Assembly: GCA_947846985.1 (NCBI GenBank)
Contig: CANTUZ010000001.1
Span: forward strand, 151,620,447 to 151,684,446
DNA from: Fratercula arctica
Lineage: Eukaryota; Chordata; Aves; Charadriiformes; Alcidae
DNA length: 64,000 bases
Reading direction: 5' to 3'
Positions 63,860 through 64,000 of the stretch are shown one piece after another (position 1 is the stretch's first letter; each line of letters begins with the position of its first letter). Position numbers and translations under genes: made by a program. The notes beneath the pieces were generated by a model. It was given only the letters and a program-made list of their open reading frames with translations. It was not told where the DNA came from and ran no database searches.

Positions 63860-64000
63860 CACATTCATCTGGAGAGAATATCCTAGGACAAATACTAGAA
63901 GATGGTCCCAGGACAATGCATCTGGGAGAAGAAAAGCCCATGCATGCGCTAGAAAGCAGCTTTGTAGAAAAAGATTTGCAGGTCCTGATAAACAAGTCAA
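63860..64000 (+). mobile_element. CR1 LINE fragment reaching the right edge
   Basis: The plus strand carries GACAATGCATCTGGGAG and, near the edge, GATTTGCAGGTCCTGATAAA, resembling the CR1 reverse-transcriptase-end block normally read as ATTTGGGGGTCCTGGTGGA. The element appears old and continues beyond the window. Its left limit is uncertain. Confidence 0.5.

Larger units (their letters stand above)
51486..64000 (-). other. CREB3L2: CREB3L2 gene, 3' coding part (six exons and introns)
   Basis: CREB3L2 (BBF2H7) is an ER-membrane bZIP transcription factor. It is released by regulated intramembrane proteolysis and drives secretory-pathway genes, for example SEC23A in cartilage. The six exons here total 657 coding bases including the stop, and they form one unbroken frame of 218 residues. 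All introns are GT-AG. Intron sizes from 5' to 3' are about 1.35, 7.55, 0.95, 0.68 and 0.95 kb. The paralogues CREB3L1, CREB3L3, CREB3L4 and CREB3 differ clearly in the lumenal tail, which here matches CREB3L2. Residues N-terminal to the basic region are not in the window. Confidence 0.97.

Noticed and set aside
1..64000. CRISPR arrays, operons, phage or plasmid features, tRNA and rRNA genes
   Set aside because: The sequence is avian nuclear DNA. No regularly spaced repeats, clustered bacterial genes, or recognisable tRNA or rRNA sequence was seen.

Overview
The window is vertebrate nuclear DNA, almost certainly from a bird. The best evidence is several CR1 retrotransposon copies with the typical avian 3' tail built on repeated ATTCTGTG/ATTCTATG units. 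Genes are sparse with long introns, and one strong CpG island is present. Nothing prokaryotic, plasmid-like or phage-like was seen. Most open frames in the window are short chance frames in non-coding DNA.

Two protein-coding genes are supported, both on the minus strand and arranged in tandem. (1) The 3' half of CREB3L2 (an ER-anchored bZIP transcription factor, also called BBF2H7) occupies the right side. Six coding exons lie at 63557-63615, 62136-62204, 54488-54587, 53415-53541, 52508-52733 and 51486-51561. All have GT/AG splice sites and phases that join without a break. They encode 218 residues: the second half of the bZIP basic region, the leucine zipper, the transmembrane helix, the site-1-protease motif and the lumenal tail to the stop codon. 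The 5' exons lie beyond the right edge. A long 3' UTR probably runs leftwards to about 44.6 kb. (2) The first coding exon of DGKI (diacylglycerol kinase iota) lies at 36755-36945 inside a CpG island of about 36.4-37.4 kb. Everything to its left, 1-36754, is best read as part of DGKI intron 1, because no further DGKI exon was recognised. I recall the same order and orientation (CREB3L2 upstream, DGKI downstream) from human 7q33.

Layout: 1-36754, DGKI intron 1, with microsatellites, one CR1 scrap and several candidate regulatory patches (about 8.5, 22.8-23.2, 32.1-32.6 and 33.5 kb). 36.4-37.4 kb, DGKI promoter CpG island and exon 1. 37.5-37.9 kb, a CR1 copy touching the island. 38-44.6 kb, intergenic, with a second broken CR1 at 41.9-42.5 kb. 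44.6-51.5 kb, probable CREB3L2 3' UTR. 51.5-64 kb, CREB3L2 exons and introns, with CR1 copies at 58.4-58.8 kb and at the right edge.

The two genes do not form a pathway. DGKI removes the lipid messenger diacylglycerol, and CREB3L2 is a stress- and secretion-linked transcription factor. The most useful points to check are the out-of-frame N-terminal extension of DGKI in a GC-rich, homopolymer-rich stretch, the promoter motifs, the CREB3L2 3' end, and the candidate intronic regulatory elements. I found no previously undescribed biological system and do not claim one.
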